A DNA stretch of 64,000 bases from contig CAJYKU010000024.1 of the NCBI GenBank assembly GCA_913775175.1, positions 1 to 64,000 of the forward strand, read 5' to 3'. The DNA is from an uncultured Pantoea sp. (GTDB taxonomy: Bacteria; Pseudomonadota; Gammaproteobacteria; Enterobacterales; Enterobacteriaceae). Positions 16,851 through 27,874 of the stretch are shown here, one piece after another (positions within the stretch are counted from its first letter, which is position 1; every line of letters begins with the position of its first letter). Below the pieces are notes generated by a model that saw only the letters and a list, made by a program, of their open reading frames with translations, searched no databases and had not been told where the DNA came from. A program made the position numbers and the translations under genes.

Positions 16851-17621
16851 ATGTTGTCTGTTAAACTTATCATACTCACTTTTCTCGGTGTTATTGCTCT
16901 TTCGCTGGCGGCAAGTCTCGCGCAGGCTACACGTCATGGCGATCTCCGGAGTGATCCCGGCGGCTGGGCTACCACGCGGCGTGACTCTGCTGGCCTGGCA
17001 CCCGATCCGGTAAGCCACGCCAGCGAAGCGGTGGTGCAGGTCTATGCTGCACCAACGTATGGCTGGAAAGGGGTTATTGCGGTTCATCCGTGGATTATTT
17101 TTAAACGTACCGGTGAAACCCGCTACACCCGCTATGAAGTGCTTAGCTGGGGCAGTGGCGATAAAGTGCGGCGCAACCGTAATCTGCCGGATGGCTACTG
17201 GTACGGTTCACGGCCGCATCTGCTGGTGGATCATCGTGGCGCGGATGCGCAACTGTTGATCCCGCAGATTGAGGCGGCGATTCGTTCCTATCCATGGCCT
17301 GCTACTTATCGCGCCTGGCCCGGGCCTAACAGCAATACGTTTCTGGCGCACATTGGTCGTGAAGTGCCCGCACTAAAACTTGATATGCCAGCGAATGCAC
17401 TTGGCAAAGATTATCGCTCGCTGCTACATCCGGTGGGACTGCCACCGTCAGGGCGTGGCCTGCAACTGTCACTGCTGGGCGTTGCGGGCGTAACACTGGG
17501 CGCAGAAGAGGGGATAGAGGTTAATCTGCTGGGACTTAATCTTGGTGTGGATTTCACGCCGCTGCGGCTGAGACTGCCGTTTATTGGTGGTCTGGGTCGG
17601 GATAATTTGCAGAAAGAGTAG
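16851..17621 (+). CDS. DUF3750 family exported protein
   Basis: A 256-residue protein of unknown function in the DUF3750 family. Residues 1-25 form a hydrophobic signal or anchor (LIILTFLGVIALSLAASLAQA). The conserved middle contains GWKGVIAVHPWIIFKR, the WGSGD motif and GPNSNTF (about 165-171), typical of the family. The C-terminal part is Gly/Leu rich (LSLLGVAGVTLGAEEGIEVNLLGLNLG), suggesting membrane contact. It stands alone just outside the island, convergent with the next gene. Confidence 0.75.
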   Translation: MLSVKLIILTFLGVIALSLAASLAQATRHGDLRSDPGGWATTRRDSAGLAPDPVSHASEAVVQVYAAPTYGWKGVIAVHPWIIFKRTGETRYTRYEVLSWGSGDKVRRNRNLPDGYWYGSRPHLLVDHRGADAQLLIPQIEAAIRSYPWPATYRAWPGPNSNTFLAHIGREVPALKLDMPANALGKDYRSLLHPVGLPPSGRGLQLSLLGVAGVTLGAEEGIEVNLLGLNLGVDFTPLRLRLPFIGGLGRDNLQKE

Positions 17622-17660
17622 TTCTGACAGCGCGCCGCCAGCTGCGGCGCGCTGATAGCG

Positions 17661-17840
17661 TTAACAGACGCCGAAATCGTCATCCTCATGATAGAGATTG
17701 ACGCTGTCAGCATTGACCATAATCTCTTTTTTCAGCTGATCATCGATACGTGCGCACCACAGCATGTCACCCTCTACCCGCAGTACCTGCATTTTTGGCC
17801 CGCCCGTTTTTGCCTGGACAAAATCATCTACTTTAAACAT
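17661..17840 (-). CDS. DUF2158 / YodC-like small protein
   Basis: A 59-residue protein of the YodC/DUF2158 type: an SH3-like small beta protein with FKVDDFVQAKTGGPKMQV (GGPxM is the family hallmark) and a central Trp-Cys. I chose the ATG at 17840 because GGAG lies just upstream; an in-frame ATG four codons earlier (17852) overlaps that site. Function unknown. Confidence 0.75.
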   Translation of the reverse strand: MFKVDDFVQAKTGGPKMQVLRVEGDMLWCARIDDQLKKEIMVNADSVNLYHEDDDFGVC

Positions 17841-17899
17841 GCGCTTCTCCATGAGTTATGATGTCAATGAGTGTAGCCGCAGCATCGTACCCTCGCCGC

Positions 17900-19333
17900 T
17901 CAATGTGGTAGCAGAAACAGCGTTGCCAGACCGAGAAAGATAAAAAAGCCGCCGGTGTCAGTGATGGCTGTGATCAGCACGCTGGAGCCTACCGCCGGAT
18001 CGCGCCTGAGTTTCGTCATAACCAGCGGCACCAGCACACCCATCAGCGCAGCCAGTAGCAGATTCAGCACCATTGCCAGCATCATAACCCCACCCAGCTG
18101 AATATTGTCATACATCAGCCAGGTCACACCGCCCATAATGCCACCCCAGAATAGCCCATTGATCAGAGCGACACCCAGCTCACGCCCAATCAGAAAAGAG
18201 AAGTTACCCGGCTCAACCTGATGCAGTGCCAGTGCGCGCACGATCATAGTGATGGTCTGATTACCGGTATTGCCACCGATACCAGCCACAATTGGCATCA
18301 GGGTGGCGAGCGCGACCAGCTGAGAGATCGTGGCTTCAAACAGCCCAATCACGCGTGAAGCAATAAATGCAGTACAGAGGTTAATCGCCAGCCATGCCCA
18401 GCGTTTACTGACCGCTTTATGGACAGGCGCAAAGACATCTTCACCCTGACTGATACCGCCCATTTTACGAATGTTACTCTCGTTCTCTTCGGTTACCAGG
18501 TCGATCACATCTTCCACAATAATGCGGCCAATCAGTTTGCCTTTAGCATCGGTAACGGCGGCAGAGATCAGGTTATAACGCTCAAAGGCGCTGGCAGCAT
18601 CCTCTGCGTTGTCATTAAGCTGAAAGGTGGCAGGGCGGCGATTCATTACCTCTGCAACCAGCATTTTAGGCTTATTGAGCAGAATATCAGTGAGCGGCAG
18701 TTCACCCAGCAGTTGATTATCTTCATTGGTAATAAAAATCTTATCGGTGCCGTTTGGCATACTGCTGCGCTTACGCAAAAAGCGCTGAACGGTAGCCAGC
18801 GTAACGTCATCACGTACGGTGAGAATATTAAAATCCATAATCCGGCCTACGCGATCGCGATCCAGCTCAATCACATCCAGCAGGCGTGCCCGCAGTTCAG
18901 GCTCCAGCGAGGTCAGCAGACGACCGGTTAGATCGCGTGACAGGTAGCGTGCCAGATGAACCTGGTCATCAATATCCAGTGGCTCAATGGCGCGCAGGAT
19001 CTCACGGTCGCTCATGCCCTCAGTAAGACTGGACCAGACAGTTTCCGAGGTTTCAACCAGTACGCGTCCGCGCTGTTCACCGGGCACCAGCTGCCAGAGT
19101 GCCTGGCGCTCCTCTTCCGGCAGCGCTTCAAGAATATCTGCCAGGTCAGCAGCGTGCAGCTGTGCCAGCTCCTGCTCCAGCTGTTGCCGCCAGCCTGCGA
19201 TCTCACGCAGTTCGGCGGCGTTGAGATCGACAGATTTATTCAGCAGAACGTCTACTAAGTCCTGTTCGCTGAGCAGCAGATTAAGAATGCGGTGGCGGGA
19301 TTCTGTCAGTTTTTGTGCGTGCGTGGCAGACAT
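17900..19333 (-). CDS. mgtE: Magnesium transporter MgtE
   Basis: MgtE is a homodimeric Mg2+ channel gated by cytoplasmic Mg2+. The 477-residue protein has the N-terminal superhelical MgtE domain (about 35-135, with LADILEALPEEERQALW), two CBS domains (about 140-260) with the PNGTDKIFITNEDNQLLGELPL segment, a connecting helix (about 265-300) and five membrane helices (about 310-475) with the pore motif PIVAGIGGNTGNQ. It is complete. No Mg2+ riboswitch was apparent upstream. Confidence 0.95.
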   Translation of the reverse strand: MSATHAQKLTESRHRILNLLLSEQDLVDVLLNKSVDLNAAELREIAGWRQQLEQELAQLHAADLADILEALPEEERQALWQLVPGEQRGRVLVETSETVWSSLTEGMSDREILRAIEPLDIDDQVHLARYLSRDLTGRLLTSLEPELRARLLDVIELDRDRVGRIMDFNILTVRDDVTLATVQRFLRKRSSMPNGTDKIFITNEDNQLLGELPLTDILLNKPKMLVAEVMNRRPATFQLNDNAEDAASAFERYNLISAAVTDAKGKLIGRIIVEDVIDLVTEENESNIRKMGGISQGEDVFAPVHKAVSKRWAWLAINLCTAFIASRVIGLFEATISQLVALATLMPIVAGIGGNTGNQTITMIVRALALHQVEPGNFSFLIGRELGVALINGLFWGGIMGGVTWLMYDNIQLGGVMMLAMVLNLLLAALMGVLVPLVMTKLRRDPAVGSSVLITAITDTGGFFIFLGLATLFLLPH

Positions 19334-19438
19334 AACGCGTCCTTTGTGTCTGTAAAGTCAGAGCAAAGTGTAGCGCGTTCCTGCAGTTACGGGCAGAAGA
19401 TCCGGGACTCTCTCAGAAGCAGGCCAGCAGAAGTGACG

Positions 19439-19624
19439 TTAGCGCATTTCGCTGCTGGTTAGCGTAGCGGGTTCCGGTACAGCTTTTTTCTGCTGATGAT
19501 GCTCAATGGCACCGGGGATAATAAAAATCAGGCGACCAGCGAGGATAAAAAAGCTGATCAGCAAAACAATGCGGGTCATGGTGCCGGTTTTGGGCCGTCT
19601 TCGGGGCGGTAGGGCGCTGTTCAC
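19439..19624 (-). CDS. yfgG: YfgG family small membrane protein
   Basis: A 61-residue protein with one membrane segment (RIVLLISFFILAGRLIFII, about 18-36) followed by HHQQKK, very like E. coli YfgG in size, in the TRIVLLISF core and in lying close to ppx. It starts with GTG (19624), preceded by AGGAAC. Function is not established. Confidence 0.8.
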   Translation of the reverse strand: MNSALPPRRRPKTGTMTRIVLLISFFILAGRLIFIIPGAIEHHQQKKAVPEPATLTSSEMR

Positions 19625-19770
19625 GCGAGATGTTCCTGTTGATACCCATATGGGCGATATTAATATTTAGTCATAGTTGTGCAGCAGGGTCAATCACTGT
19701 GTGAAAAATAAGCAGATAAAGCGCACATCTTAGTTAATAGCGACCAGCGCCGTCAGCGCCAGCCACTGTG

Positions 19771-20370
19771 TCAGTAACTCGCTTTTTGCGCCAGCAGGGT
19801 AGCAAACTGATATTTTATGCGGTTGCCCTGCTCATCACGCCGGTGTAGTTCGCCCGGGTGTTCGTTATATTTCACAATATGCCAGTTACGGTAGTAGTGA
19901 CTCAGTTCGCCTGACTTAAAGGTAAACGGAAAATGTTGTGTGTCAGGATAGTCAGCCGTGTTCATGGCCGCCACAATCAGGTTGTAGCCATACTTCTGCG
20001 TGCAGGCCTGCATATCGGCAATCAGCTGTGGAATGGTTTCAGGCTGCAGAAACATCATGACCACTGTAGAGAGCACAAACTGATAGCTGCCGTTAAAGCG
20101 CAGCTGGTTGAGATCGCACTGTCTGGTGCGGATATTCTGTAGCTGCTCAGTGGCAATAATGGTATTCAGATAGTCCAGGCTTGCCGGATTATTGTCCCAG
20201 GCAGTGACATCAAACCCGTGCTGATTAAGATAGAGACTGTTGCGGCCTTTACCACAGCCAAGATCCAGCGCTTTACCAGGCTCAAGTTTCGACAGTGCTG
20301 CACGGACTTCTGAGTGCACCGGCGACAGATCGTACTTCTCACTGAAGTAGTTATCAGGGCGTATTGTCAT
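19771..20370 (-). CDS. tehB: Tellurite methyltransferase TehB
   Basis: SAM-dependent methyltransferase; TehB methylates tellurite and related oxyanions and gives resistance. The 199-residue product has the SAM site LDLGCGKGRNSLYL (about 36-49), the acidic AWDNNP loop, the STVVMMFL segment and C-terminal VKYNEHPGELHRRDEQGNRIK, all as in E. coli TehB. No tehA export partner is next to it, so it acts alone here. It is 27 bases downstream of ppx in the same direction and may be co-transcribed. Confidence 0.9.
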   Translation of the reverse strand: MTIRPDNYFSEKYDLSPVHSEVRAALSKLEPGKALDLGCGKGRNSLYLNQHGFDVTAWDNNPASLDYLNTIIATEQLQNIRTRQCDLNQLRFNGSYQFVLSTVVMMFLQPETIPQLIADMQACTQKYGYNLIVAAMNTADYPDTQHFPFTFKSGELSHYYRNWHIVKYNEHPGELHRRDEQGNRIKYQFATLLAQKASY

Positions 20371-20397
20371 GATAAAACAGCGGGTGTACAGCCCGCT

Positions 20398-21921
20398 TTA
20401 CTCCTCATTCAGCATTAGTTTCCAGCCGGTTACATCGTTCCAGTACGCCTGCTCACGCTCCAGATCCAGCTGTACCAGCGTATTCTGGCTGAGAAAACCG
20501 GTCGGGAAGGTTAATGTCCAGTGCCCGTCGTCAGTGGAGAGCTTAAGCGAGTCTGGCCGGGTGGTTGCCTGACGCTGATTGTTTAGCAGCGTGCCAAGCC
20601 GCAGCAGAAAGATCATCGGCAGCACCTGTTTCTTTTTAAACAGCGTAAAGCGCGGTATATCATCCTGCTTCACAGCTTTGCGATGAAAGCGTACCAGCGT
20701 TGCCAGCAGCATTTGTTGATCCTGATTAAAGCCAGGCATATTAGAGTGCTGCAGGATATAGGCGGAATGGCGCTGCATACCGCTATGGTTAATCGTCAGG
20801 CCTACTTCATGCAGCATCGCCGCCCACTTTAACAGAGCGGTAAGTTGGGGATTGGCCTGTTTAGGGTTCTGCTCCTGCCACTGCAGGTAGAGCTGTTCAG
20901 TGGTTTCCAGCACCCGGCGTCCCTGATCGCTATCGATCACATAGTGATTTGCCAGGCTTTGTGCTGTGCGGCTGCGAATATCCTGATGGCGGAAACGTCC
21001 CTCCATCTCATACAGCACGCCTTCACGCAGCGCGCCATCTGACAGGCGCAGATCGCGGATCGCCAGCGCGTCAAAGACGCCGCAGAGGATCGCCAGGCCG
21101 GGAACAAACACCGCTTTGCGCTCTTCGGAAAGACCAGGCAGACTCAGCGCATCAAACGATTTATGGCGGAGAACTTCACTTACCAGCATATCGAGATTGT
21201 CAGGCGTTACCCGCTTCTCTTTCTCACCCATCGCCAGCAGCACTTCACAGGCCGCTTTGATAGTACCGGATGCGCCCAAAGCATATTGCCAGCCATGCAG
21301 ACGATACTGCCATGCCAGCGTTTCCAGCTTGTGTGTAGCAGCCAGTCGGGCACGGCGGAAGTTATCCACACTGATTTCGCCCCCGGGAAAATAGAGGCTG
21401 GCAAAGCTGACGCAGCCCATGCGACGGCTCTCTACCAGCTGTGGCTCAAAATCTTCGCCAATTACCAGCTCAGTGGATCCACCGCCGATATCGATCACCA
21501 GCTTGCGGCCTTTCTCGGGCTGAGTGTGCTCAACACCCATAAAGATCAGGCGCGCCTCTTCATTACCCGAGATCACCTCAATCGGGTAGGGGATTACTTC
21601 GGCTGCCCGCTGCAAAAATTCTTCGGCGTTGGTGGCGATCCGCAGTGTATGCGTGCCGACGATAGTCACGTTGGCCGCACTGAATCCCTGCAAACGCTCA
21701 GCAAACAGCGCCAGACAGTTTAGTCCGCGTACCATCGCCTCTTCGCTCAGCTGATTCTGGGCGTTGAGCCCATCAGCCAGATGTACACGCTGCTTCAGGC
21801 GTCCCAGCACCTGCATAGCACCATCTACCACGCGGGCAATCACCATATGAAAACTGTTTGAGCCGAGATCGATGGCCGCGAACTCCTGCGGCTTCGGCGT
21901 ACTCTTGGGAGATATTGGCAT
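20398..21921 (-). CDS. ppx: Exopolyphosphatase
   Basis: Ppx removes terminal phosphates from polyphosphate and also hydrolyses pppGpp. The 507-residue product has the ASKHA ATPase fold: [18 protein letters not shown] (14-31), [10 protein letters not shown], the DIGGGSTEL loop (about 145-153) and an HD-like C-terminal half ([14 protein letters not shown]... AAMLHEVGL). E. coli Ppx has 513 residues. It starts 5 bases after the ppk stop, so the two form the conserved ppk-ppx operon that makes and degrades polyphosphate. Confidence 0.97.
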   Translation of the reverse strand: MPISPKSTPKPQEFAAIDLGSNSFHMVIARVVDGAMQVLGRLKQRVHLADGLNAQNQLSEEAMVRGLNCLALFAERLQGFSAANVTIVGTHTLRIATNAEEFLQRAAEVIPYPIEVISGNEEARLIFMGVEHTQPEKGRKLVIDIGGGSTELVIGEDFEPQLVESRRMGCVSFASLYFPGGEISVDNFRRARLAATHKLETLAWQYRLHGWQYALGASGTIKAACEVLLAMGEKEKRVTPDNLDMLVSEVLRHKSFDALSLPGLSEERKAVFVPGLAILCGVFDALAIRDLRLSDGALREGVLYEMEGRFRHQDIRSRTAQSLANHYVIDSDQGRRVLETTEQLYLQWQEQNPKQANPQLTALLKWAAMLHEVGLTINHSGMQRHSAYILQHSNMPGFNQDQQMLLATLVRFHRKAVKQDDIPRFTLFKKKQVLPMIFLLRLGTLLNNQRQATTRPDSLKLSTDDGHWTLTFPTGFLSQNTLVQLDLEREQAYWNDVTGWKLMLNEE

Positions 21922-21926
21922 AGGCG

Positions 21927-23987
21927 TTATTCAGGTTGTTCCAGTCTTTTGATGTAATCGTAAATCGCCAGCTGCGAGCGCACCTTCTTGCGATTGCCGC
22001 GCGGAACATAACGGTTACTTAGCTCTTTGTCTATAATACGTGCTTTTACCGTATCACTTAACAGAATAGCGATGATATCCAGGATACGTTGTTTCAGGCG
22101 CGGATCGAGCACCGCGACAGCAACTTCAATACGGTAATCAATATTGCGCGTCATCCAGTCTGCCGAAGAGAGAAACACCTTCTTATCGCCGCCATTTTCG
22201 AAAATATACACCCGATCGTGCTCAAGATAACGATCAACAATACTGGTGATGCGAATATTTTCGCTGATACCCGGCAGATCGGGGATCAGCGAACACATAC
22301 CGCGCACTAACAGGTTGATTTTTACACCCGCAGCAGAGGCCGCATAGAGCCGGTCAACCAAACCATTATCGACCAGATTATTGATTTTCAGAGTAATACC
22401 GCGTGGTTTCCCCTGCTGGGCATTCGCGATTTCGGTATCAATCAACTGATAGAGCACGGCACGTGAATTCTGCGGTGATACCATCAGATGCTCAAACGTC
22501 ACCGGGCGGTAAGGGTTCTCAATAAAGTTAAACACCCGCCGTACTTCATTGGTAATACGTGCGTCAGCAGTAAGCAGTGAATAGTCGGTATAGATGCGCG
22601 CGGTTTTCTCGTTGAAGTTACCGGTGCCGATATGGGCATAGCGCACGACCTCTTCACCCTCGCGTCGCGAAATCAGAAAGAGTTTGGCGTGAATTTTCAG
22701 ACCCGGCGCAGAGAAGATAACATGCACACCCGCTTCGGTGAGCCGTTTTGCCCAGTGGATATTCGCCTCTTCGTCAAAGCGTGCCTGCAGTTCCACCACA
22801 ACCGTGACTTTTTTACCGTTGTGCGCGGCATGGATCATCGCATCCATAATGCGCGAGTGTTTGGCGACACGATAAATATTGATCTTAATCGCCAGCACGC
22901 TGGGATCAAATGAGGCCTGGCGCAGCAGCTCCAGAACATGCTCAAAGGTATGATAGGGATAATAAAGCAGCATATCGCGGTGACGAATCGCATCGAAGCC
23001 ATTACGAAAACCATCAAAACCACTGTGCCGGATCTGCGGCAGCGGCCGGTTAACCAGATTGCTTTTACCGACATTTGGAAAGCCGATAAAGTCTTTGAAA
23101 TTGTGATAGCGTCCACCTGGCACAATCGAGTCATAGTTGGAGATCGAGAGCTTGTGGCGCAACATTTCAACCATGGCATCAGGCATATCGCGCTGATAGA
23201 CAAACCGTACCGGCTCGGCGGTCAGGCGCTGCTTCAGGCTTGATGACATCAGCTCCAGCAGACTCGACTCCATCTCGGTTACCAGATCATACTCCGCATC
23301 ACGCGTCATTTTCATCGAATAGGCGTTCAGCGCGTCGTAATCGAAAAAACCTTTGAAGATCTCATCCAGGCAGTAACGCAGGATATTATCCAGCAGGATC
23401 ATCGGCTTGCGACGGCGTGGCGACTCTGCTGGCAGATTAATAAAACGTGGCACTTTATCTGACGGGATCTCCAGCAGCGCATAACGGATATCGTCACCGC
23501 GAATAATCTCCACCGCCAGATAGGTATAGTCATCTTTAAGAAACTCAATCAGATCGGTGTCGTGATTGATCAGAATCGGCGTGACGTGCTGCCGTAGCTG
23601 ATGCTTGAAATAGTGCCGCAGCCACTCCTGCTGATTAGCCGAGAGCTGACGTTCATTGATCAGAAAGATTTGATTGCGCGCCATTTCCAGCAGCAGCTCA
23701 TTATAGAGCGCGTCAAACTCCTGATCGGATCGCAGCACCCGCTGCTGAATTTTTTTCAGCAGATGACGCAGGGGAGTGGGCTTGCCCTGTTCTTCACTAA
23801 TCAAAATCCGCCGCTTGAGATCGGCAAAGCGCACCTTGTAAAACTCTTCAAGGTTGTTGGAATAGATACCTAAAAAGCGCATGCGCTCAATCAGCGGGTT
23901 ACTCTTATCGGCCGCTTCCTGCAGCACACGTTCATTAAAGGATAACCAGCTTATTTCTTTTTCGATATACAGCTTTTCCTGACCCAT
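21927..23987 (-). CDS. ppk: Polyphosphate kinase
   Basis: Ppk1 makes inorganic polyphosphate from ATP, reversibly, at the inner membrane. The 686-residue product (E. coli 688) starts [22 protein letters not shown] and has all domains: N-terminal ATP-binding helical domain, head domain, and two PLD-like catalytic domains with the autophosphorylated His in [20 protein letters not shown] and the second site in [12 protein letters not shown]. It is the first gene of the ppk-ppx operon, divergent from the pst cluster; the 183-base gap between them should hold both promoters, but I saw no clear Pho box. Confidence 0.97.
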   Translation of the reverse strand: MGQEKLYIEKEISWLSFNERVLQEAADKSNPLIERMRFLGIYSNNLEEFYKVRFADLKRRILISEEQGKPTPLRHLLKKIQQRVLRSDQEFDALYNELLLEMARNQIFLINERQLSANQQEWLRHYFKHQLRQHVTPILINHDTDLIEFLKDDYTYLAVEIIRGDDIRYALLEIPSDKVPRFINLPAESPRRRKPMILLDNILRYCLDEIFKGFFDYDALNAYSMKMTRDAEYDLVTEMESSLLELMSSSLKQRLTAEPVRFVYQRDMPDAMVEMLRHKLSISNYDSIVPGGRYHNFKDFIGFPNVGKSNLVNRPLPQIRHSGFDGFRNGFDAIRHRDMLLYYPYHTFEHVLELLRQASFDPSVLAIKINIYRVAKHSRIMDAMIHAAHNGKKVTVVVELQARFDEEANIHWAKRLTEAGVHVIFSAPGLKIHAKLFLISRREGEEVVRYAHIGTGNFNEKTARIYTDYSLLTADARITNEVRRVFNFIENPYRPVTFEHLMVSPQNSRAVLYQLIDTEIANAQQGKPRGITLKINNLVDNGLVDRLYAASAAGVKINLLVRGMCSLIPDLPGISENIRITSIVDRYLEHDRVYIFENGGDKKVFLSSADWMTRNIDYRIEVAVAVLDPRLKQRILDIIAILLSDTVKARIIDKELSNRYVPRGNRKKVRSQLAIYDYIKRLEQPE

Positions 23988-24170
23988 TCTGACTCCGTGA
24001 TGCTGTGGCGGGACGATATGTCCGGCGCAAGGCGCGCAGTGATGCGGCTCCGCTCAGTCTCCTTAATCAATATTGCTAGAGTATGGCAGGCTTGTCCAAC
24101 GTCAACAGTTGTCTTATCAACCAGCTACGGGCAACATAGCGACACTCTCTAACGCACAATACTGGCCGGC

Positions 24171-26264
24171 ATGAGCATAAACCGCATCCCTGTTGATTTT
24201 AATGACCGTCGCCGGCACGCCATCGATACGTTAATCAGGCGTGTCGTTACAACATGCGGTGCAGGAATATTGCTGCTGATGCTGCTGATTTTTTTCTGGC
24301 TGATTTGGGTGGTACTGCCGCTGTTTAGCGCACCGGCACTGCATCCGTCGGCAAGTCAGCAGCTGTGGGACAAAACAGCGGCACTGGCGCTGGGCAGCGA
24401 CGGCGTGCTGGGCTGGCGCATCACGCCTCATGAGGCGCGCTTTATTCCGCTCAACGGTGAACCGGCTGAGCAGGCGCTGGCGCTGGCGGGCGAGCCGCGC
24501 GCGGCGGTTACCAGCAGCAGTCATGATGCCGTGTTACTCAATGTGCAGGGCGCACTGCTGCTGTTACAACCACGTATCCACAACGGCCAGGGTGAATGGT
24601 ATTTTCCACTGGGTGATACGCCGCTGTCGCTGCCGCAGGGTGCTGTAAGCCAGATGGCGCTGGCGCAGCCCGACAGTAATCAGTGGTGTATTGCTGCCCG
24701 GACGCCCGCAGGTATCAGCATTATTACCTTTAACCATGGCAAAACAGTGAGCCAGATAGTGTTGCCGCAACAGCAGGCTGAGCAGCTGCTGCTGTCGCCT
24801 GATGGCGCGCTGCTGTTTGCCAGCCACGATCGCCAGTTACAGGTATGGCAGATCAGTGGCGGGGTGGCAACGCTACGCGAAACCCAGCTGCTGACCGCGC
24901 CCGCCAGGCAATTAACGCTGCTGGCAGGTGGCCAGTCGCTGCTGATTACCGATGATAACGGTATCAGTCAGTGGTTTGCGATTACCGGCGCACAGGGGCC
25001 ACGGCTGCATAAGATCCGCAGCTGGCGCGCGGGTCAGGCGTCGCAGGGCGTGGCAACTGAGACGCAGCGCCGGGTCTTTGCCAGCTGGGATCAACAGGGG
25101 CTGCTGCAGCTGTTTGCCAGCAAACAAGCGGCACCAATACTGACTCGTCAGCTGGCACCGGGCATTCAGGCGCTGGCATTTACTCCGCGCGGTGATGGAC
25201 TGATTGTTGAGCGCGCGGGCAGTTGGCAGCTGTTCCGGCTGGATAATCCCTGGCCCGACATCACCTGGCGCAATCTGTGGCAGAAAATCTGGTATGAAAA
25301 CTATCCGCAACCTGACTGGGTATGGCAATCCACCGCAGCCGGTGACAGCTATCAGGCAAAATTCAGTTTGATCCCGCTGGTCAGCGGCACGTTAAAAGCC
25401 GCGGCGCTGGCACTGCTGTTTGCCACGCCGCTGGCGCTGGCTGCCGCCATCTATACCGCCTGGTTTATGTCGCCGGGTCTGCGGCGCTGGGTCAAACCCG
25501 GCATTGAGATGATGGGCGCATTGCCCAGCGTGGTTATTGGTCTGATTGCCGGTATCTGGATAGCTCCCCATATGAGTCACGCGCTGGTAGGGGTTATGCT
25601 GCTGCCACTGCTGCTGGCAGTCACGCTGCTGCTGTGCGGCGCGCTAAGTCACTCTCTGCCTGCCCGCTGGCGGCAGCCTGGTGTTGAGGTCATTCTGCTG
25701 CTGCCGCTGTTGCTGCTGGTAACACTGCTGACGCTCTGGTTGTCAGCCCGGCTCTGGCCAGACGCCAGTGAACAGCTGGCACACTACGATCAGCGTAATC
25801 TGCTGGTGGCTGCCGTTGCGATGGGCTTTGCTCTGGTGCCACTGATTTTTACCCTTGCTGAAGATGCGCTGTTCAGCGTGCCAGCCGCACTGGGGCAGGG
25901 ATCGCTGGCGCTGGGTGCAACACCATGGCAAACCCTGACTCGCGTAGTGCTGCCTGGTGCCTCAGCCGGGATTTTTGCAGCACTGATGATTGGTTTTGGT
26001 CGTGCGGTTGGCGAAACAATGATTGTATTGATGGCAACCGGCAATACGCCGGTAAGTGAAGGCGGGCTGTTCAGCGGGTTGCGGGCGCTCTCAGCAAATA
26101 TTGCCATCGAAATGCCGGAGGCGGCGGCGGGCAGTGCGCACTATCGCATTCTGTTTCTCAGTGCACTACTGCTGCTGCTGTTTACGCTGGTTATTAACAC
26201 CATCGCGGAGATTATTCGCCAGCGACTGCGCCAGCGCTACAGTCAGCATGAGGGACAGGGATGA
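24171..26264 (+). CDS. pstC: Phosphate ABC transporter permease PstC, long (Pseudomonas-type)
   Basis: Inner-membrane permease of a phosphate ABC importer. At 697 residues it is over twice E. coli PstC (319) and resembles the long form of pseudomonads. After TM1 (about 30-52) comes a periplasmic domain of about 350 residues with WD-like repeats (LLLSPDGALLFASHDRQLQVWQ). The permease core follows (about 405-690), with the coupling loop GATPWQTLTRVVLPGASAGI and the AVGETMIVLMATGN motif typical of PstC. The stop overlaps the pstA start by four bases. Known proteins of this type act with PstA and PstB; the domain's role is unknown. Confidence 0.88.
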   Translation: MSINRIPVDFNDRRRHAIDTLIRRVVTTCGAGILLLMLLIFFWLIWVVLPLFSAPALHPSASQQLWDKTAALALGSDGVLGWRITPHEARFIPLNGEPAEQALALAGEPRAAVTSSSHDAVLLNVQGALLLLQPRIHNGQGEWYFPLGDTPLSLPQGAVSQMALAQPDSNQWCIAARTPAGISIITFNHGKTVSQIVLPQQQAEQLLLSPDGALLFASHDRQLQVWQISGGVATLRETQLLTAPARQLTLLAGGQSLLITDDNGISQWFAITGAQGPRLHKIRSWRAGQASQGVATETQRRVFASWDQQGLLQLFASKQAAPILTRQLAPGIQALAFTPRGDGLIVERAGSWQLFRLDNPWPDITWRNLWQKIWYENYPQPDWVWQSTAAGDSYQAKFSLIPLVSGTLKAAALALLFATPLALAAAIYTAWFMSPGLRRWVKPGIEMMGALPSVVIGLIAGIWIAPHMSHALVGVMLLPLLLAVTLLLCGALSHSLPARWRQPGVEVILLLPLLLLVTLLTLWLSARLWPDASEQLAHYDQRNLLVAAVAMGFALVPLIFTLAEDALFSVPAALGQGSLALGATPWQTLTRVVLPGASAGIFAALMIGFGRAVGETMIVLMATGNTPVSEGGLFSGLRALSANIAIEMPEAAAGSAHYRILFLSALLLLLFTLVINTIAEIIRQRLRQRYSQHEGQG

Positions 26265-27862
26265 ACAGCGCACATCGACAGAATGATCGCTGGCGCTGGC
26301 TGACAGCGGGTGCCGTTGCGGTCTGTCTGCTGGCGTTTACGCTGCTGATTGGCTTGCTGGCGTGGCAGGGCGTTCGTGCTTTCTGGCCGCAGCCGGTGGA
26401 TCACTATCAGTTGCGCTCGCCGGATGCAGAGCCGGTCGCGCTGCTGGGTGAAACATTACAGGCAGAGCAGCAGCAGACCGGATGGCGTTACCTGGTGAAA
26501 ACCGGTAATCGCGATTTTGCCGCGCCCGATTTTCGCGTCATCTATAGCCGTACGCCTGCAAAGCCGCAGCAGCCGAAGGATGTGCTGGTGCTGCAGCGTC
26601 GCAGTGGCGGAAATGCCTATGGCTGGCTGGTGGCGTTGCAGGAAGAGGGTGAAACGCTAAGCGCGCAGAATCCCTATGCGCTTCTGCAGCAGCGTCTGCA
26701 GCAGGTGCAGACAGAGCTGCATCAGGCAGCAAATATTCGCCGTATCGATATGGCCCGGCTTAATGCCAGGCTGGAAAAACTACAGCAGCAGGCAGATGAG
26801 CAGCAGCGTAATAATCGCTTTGGTCTGCAGGAGCAGTCGGAGTTTGATGCCAACCGTGCCGCACTGCAGCGGCGTTTTAACGCCCTGACCCGGCAGCTGA
26901 CCTGGCTGCAGCAGGCGAGTCAGCGCGATACGCTGATCCTGCGGGATACGCAGGGGGCTGAACATACCATTCCACTGACGCAGATTGTGGCTGCCTGGTA
27001 TCCCAACAGCATGAGCCTGCCGCAGAAAGCACAGCATTTTCTCCGTCAGGTATGGCAGTTTGTCAGTGATTCACCCGCAGCCGGCGGCAGTGAGAGCGGG
27101 GCGTTTCCGGCCATTTTTGGCACCGTCCTGATGGTATTGCTGATGTCAATTATTGTGATGCCGCTTGGCGTCATTGTGGCAGTCTGGCTGCATGAGTACG
27201 CAGGACGCAACGCGCTGACACGGCTGGTACGTATTGCGGTCGTCAATCTCGCCGGGGTGCCGTCGATTGTATATGGCGTATTTGGTCTCGGTTTTTTCGT
27301 CTGGCTGATTGGCGGCACTCTCGACCAGCTCTTTTTTGCCCGTGCCCTGCCGAATCCTACGTTCGGTACTCCGGGCCTGCTGTGGGCAGCGCTGACGCTG
27401 GCTCTGCTGACGCTGCCGGTAGTGATAGTGGCAACAGAAGAGGGATTGTCACGCATCCCCGACGCGTTGCGTCAGGGATCGCTGGCGCTGGGTGCGACTC
27501 AGGCAGAAACGCTATGGCGGGTGGTGCTGCCACTTGCCGTGCCTGCAATGCTCACTGGTTTAATTCTGGCCGTGGCGCGCGCAGCAGGCGAAACTGCACC
27601 GCTGATGCTGGTGGGTGTGGTAAAAATGGTGCCGGAGCTGCCGCTGGATGCAGTTTTTCCCTATCTGCATCTTGACCGCAAATTTATGCATCTGGGTTTT
27701 CAGATTTACGATTTGGCGTTTCAGAGTCCGAATATCGACGCCGATCGCCCGCTGGTGTATGCCACTGCGCTGCTGCTGGTGATTATTATTCTGTCGCTGA
27801 ATCTGCTGGCGATGATCCTGCGGCATCGGCTGCGAGAGCGTTACCGGCTGATGACGCATTAA
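26261..27862 (+). CDS. pstA: Phosphate ABC transporter permease PstA, long
   Basis: Second permease of the phosphate importer, 533 residues against 296 in E. coli. TM1 (about 17-40) is followed by a periplasmic domain of about 220 residues with a coiled coil (about 140-220, LQQRLQQVQTELHQ...). The C-terminal permease core (about 280-530) has GVPSIVYGVFGLGFFVW, the coupling loop GATQAETLWRVVLPLAVPAM and AAGETAPLMLVG, as in PstA. It overlaps pstC by four bases, and pstB follows after 12 bases, so the three are one operon. Confidence 0.88.
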   Translation: MNSAHRQNDRWRWLTAGAVAVCLLAFTLLIGLLAWQGVRAFWPQPVDHYQLRSPDAEPVALLGETLQAEQQQTGWRYLVKTGNRDFAAPDFRVIYSRTPAKPQQPKDVLVLQRRSGGNAYGWLVALQEEGETLSAQNPYALLQQRLQQVQTELHQAANIRRIDMARLNARLEKLQQQADEQQRNNRFGLQEQSEFDANRAALQRRFNALTRQLTWLQQASQRDTLILRDTQGAEHTIPLTQIVAAWYPNSMSLPQKAQHFLRQVWQFVSDSPAAGGSESGAFPAIFGTVLMVLLMSIIVMPLGVIVAVWLHEYAGRNALTRLVRIAVVNLAGVPSIVYGVFGLGFFVWLIGGTLDQLFFARALPNPTFGTPGLLWAALTLALLTLPVVIVATEEGLSRIPDALRQGSLALGATQAETLWRVVLPLAVPAMLTGLILAVARAAGETAPLMLVGVVKMVPELPLDAVFPYLHLDRKFMHLGFQIYDLAFQSPNIDADRPLVYATALLLVIIILSLNLLAMILRHRLRERYRLMTH

Positions 27863-27874
27863 AAAGGTTGGAAC

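Noticed and set aside
17882-19370. Mg2+ riboswitch upstream of mgtE
   Set aside because: The short leader shows no M-box-like structure that I can identify.
23988-24170. Pho box controlling pst and ppk
   Set aside because: No adequate match to the CTGTCAT direct repeat was found in the 183-base divergent gap.
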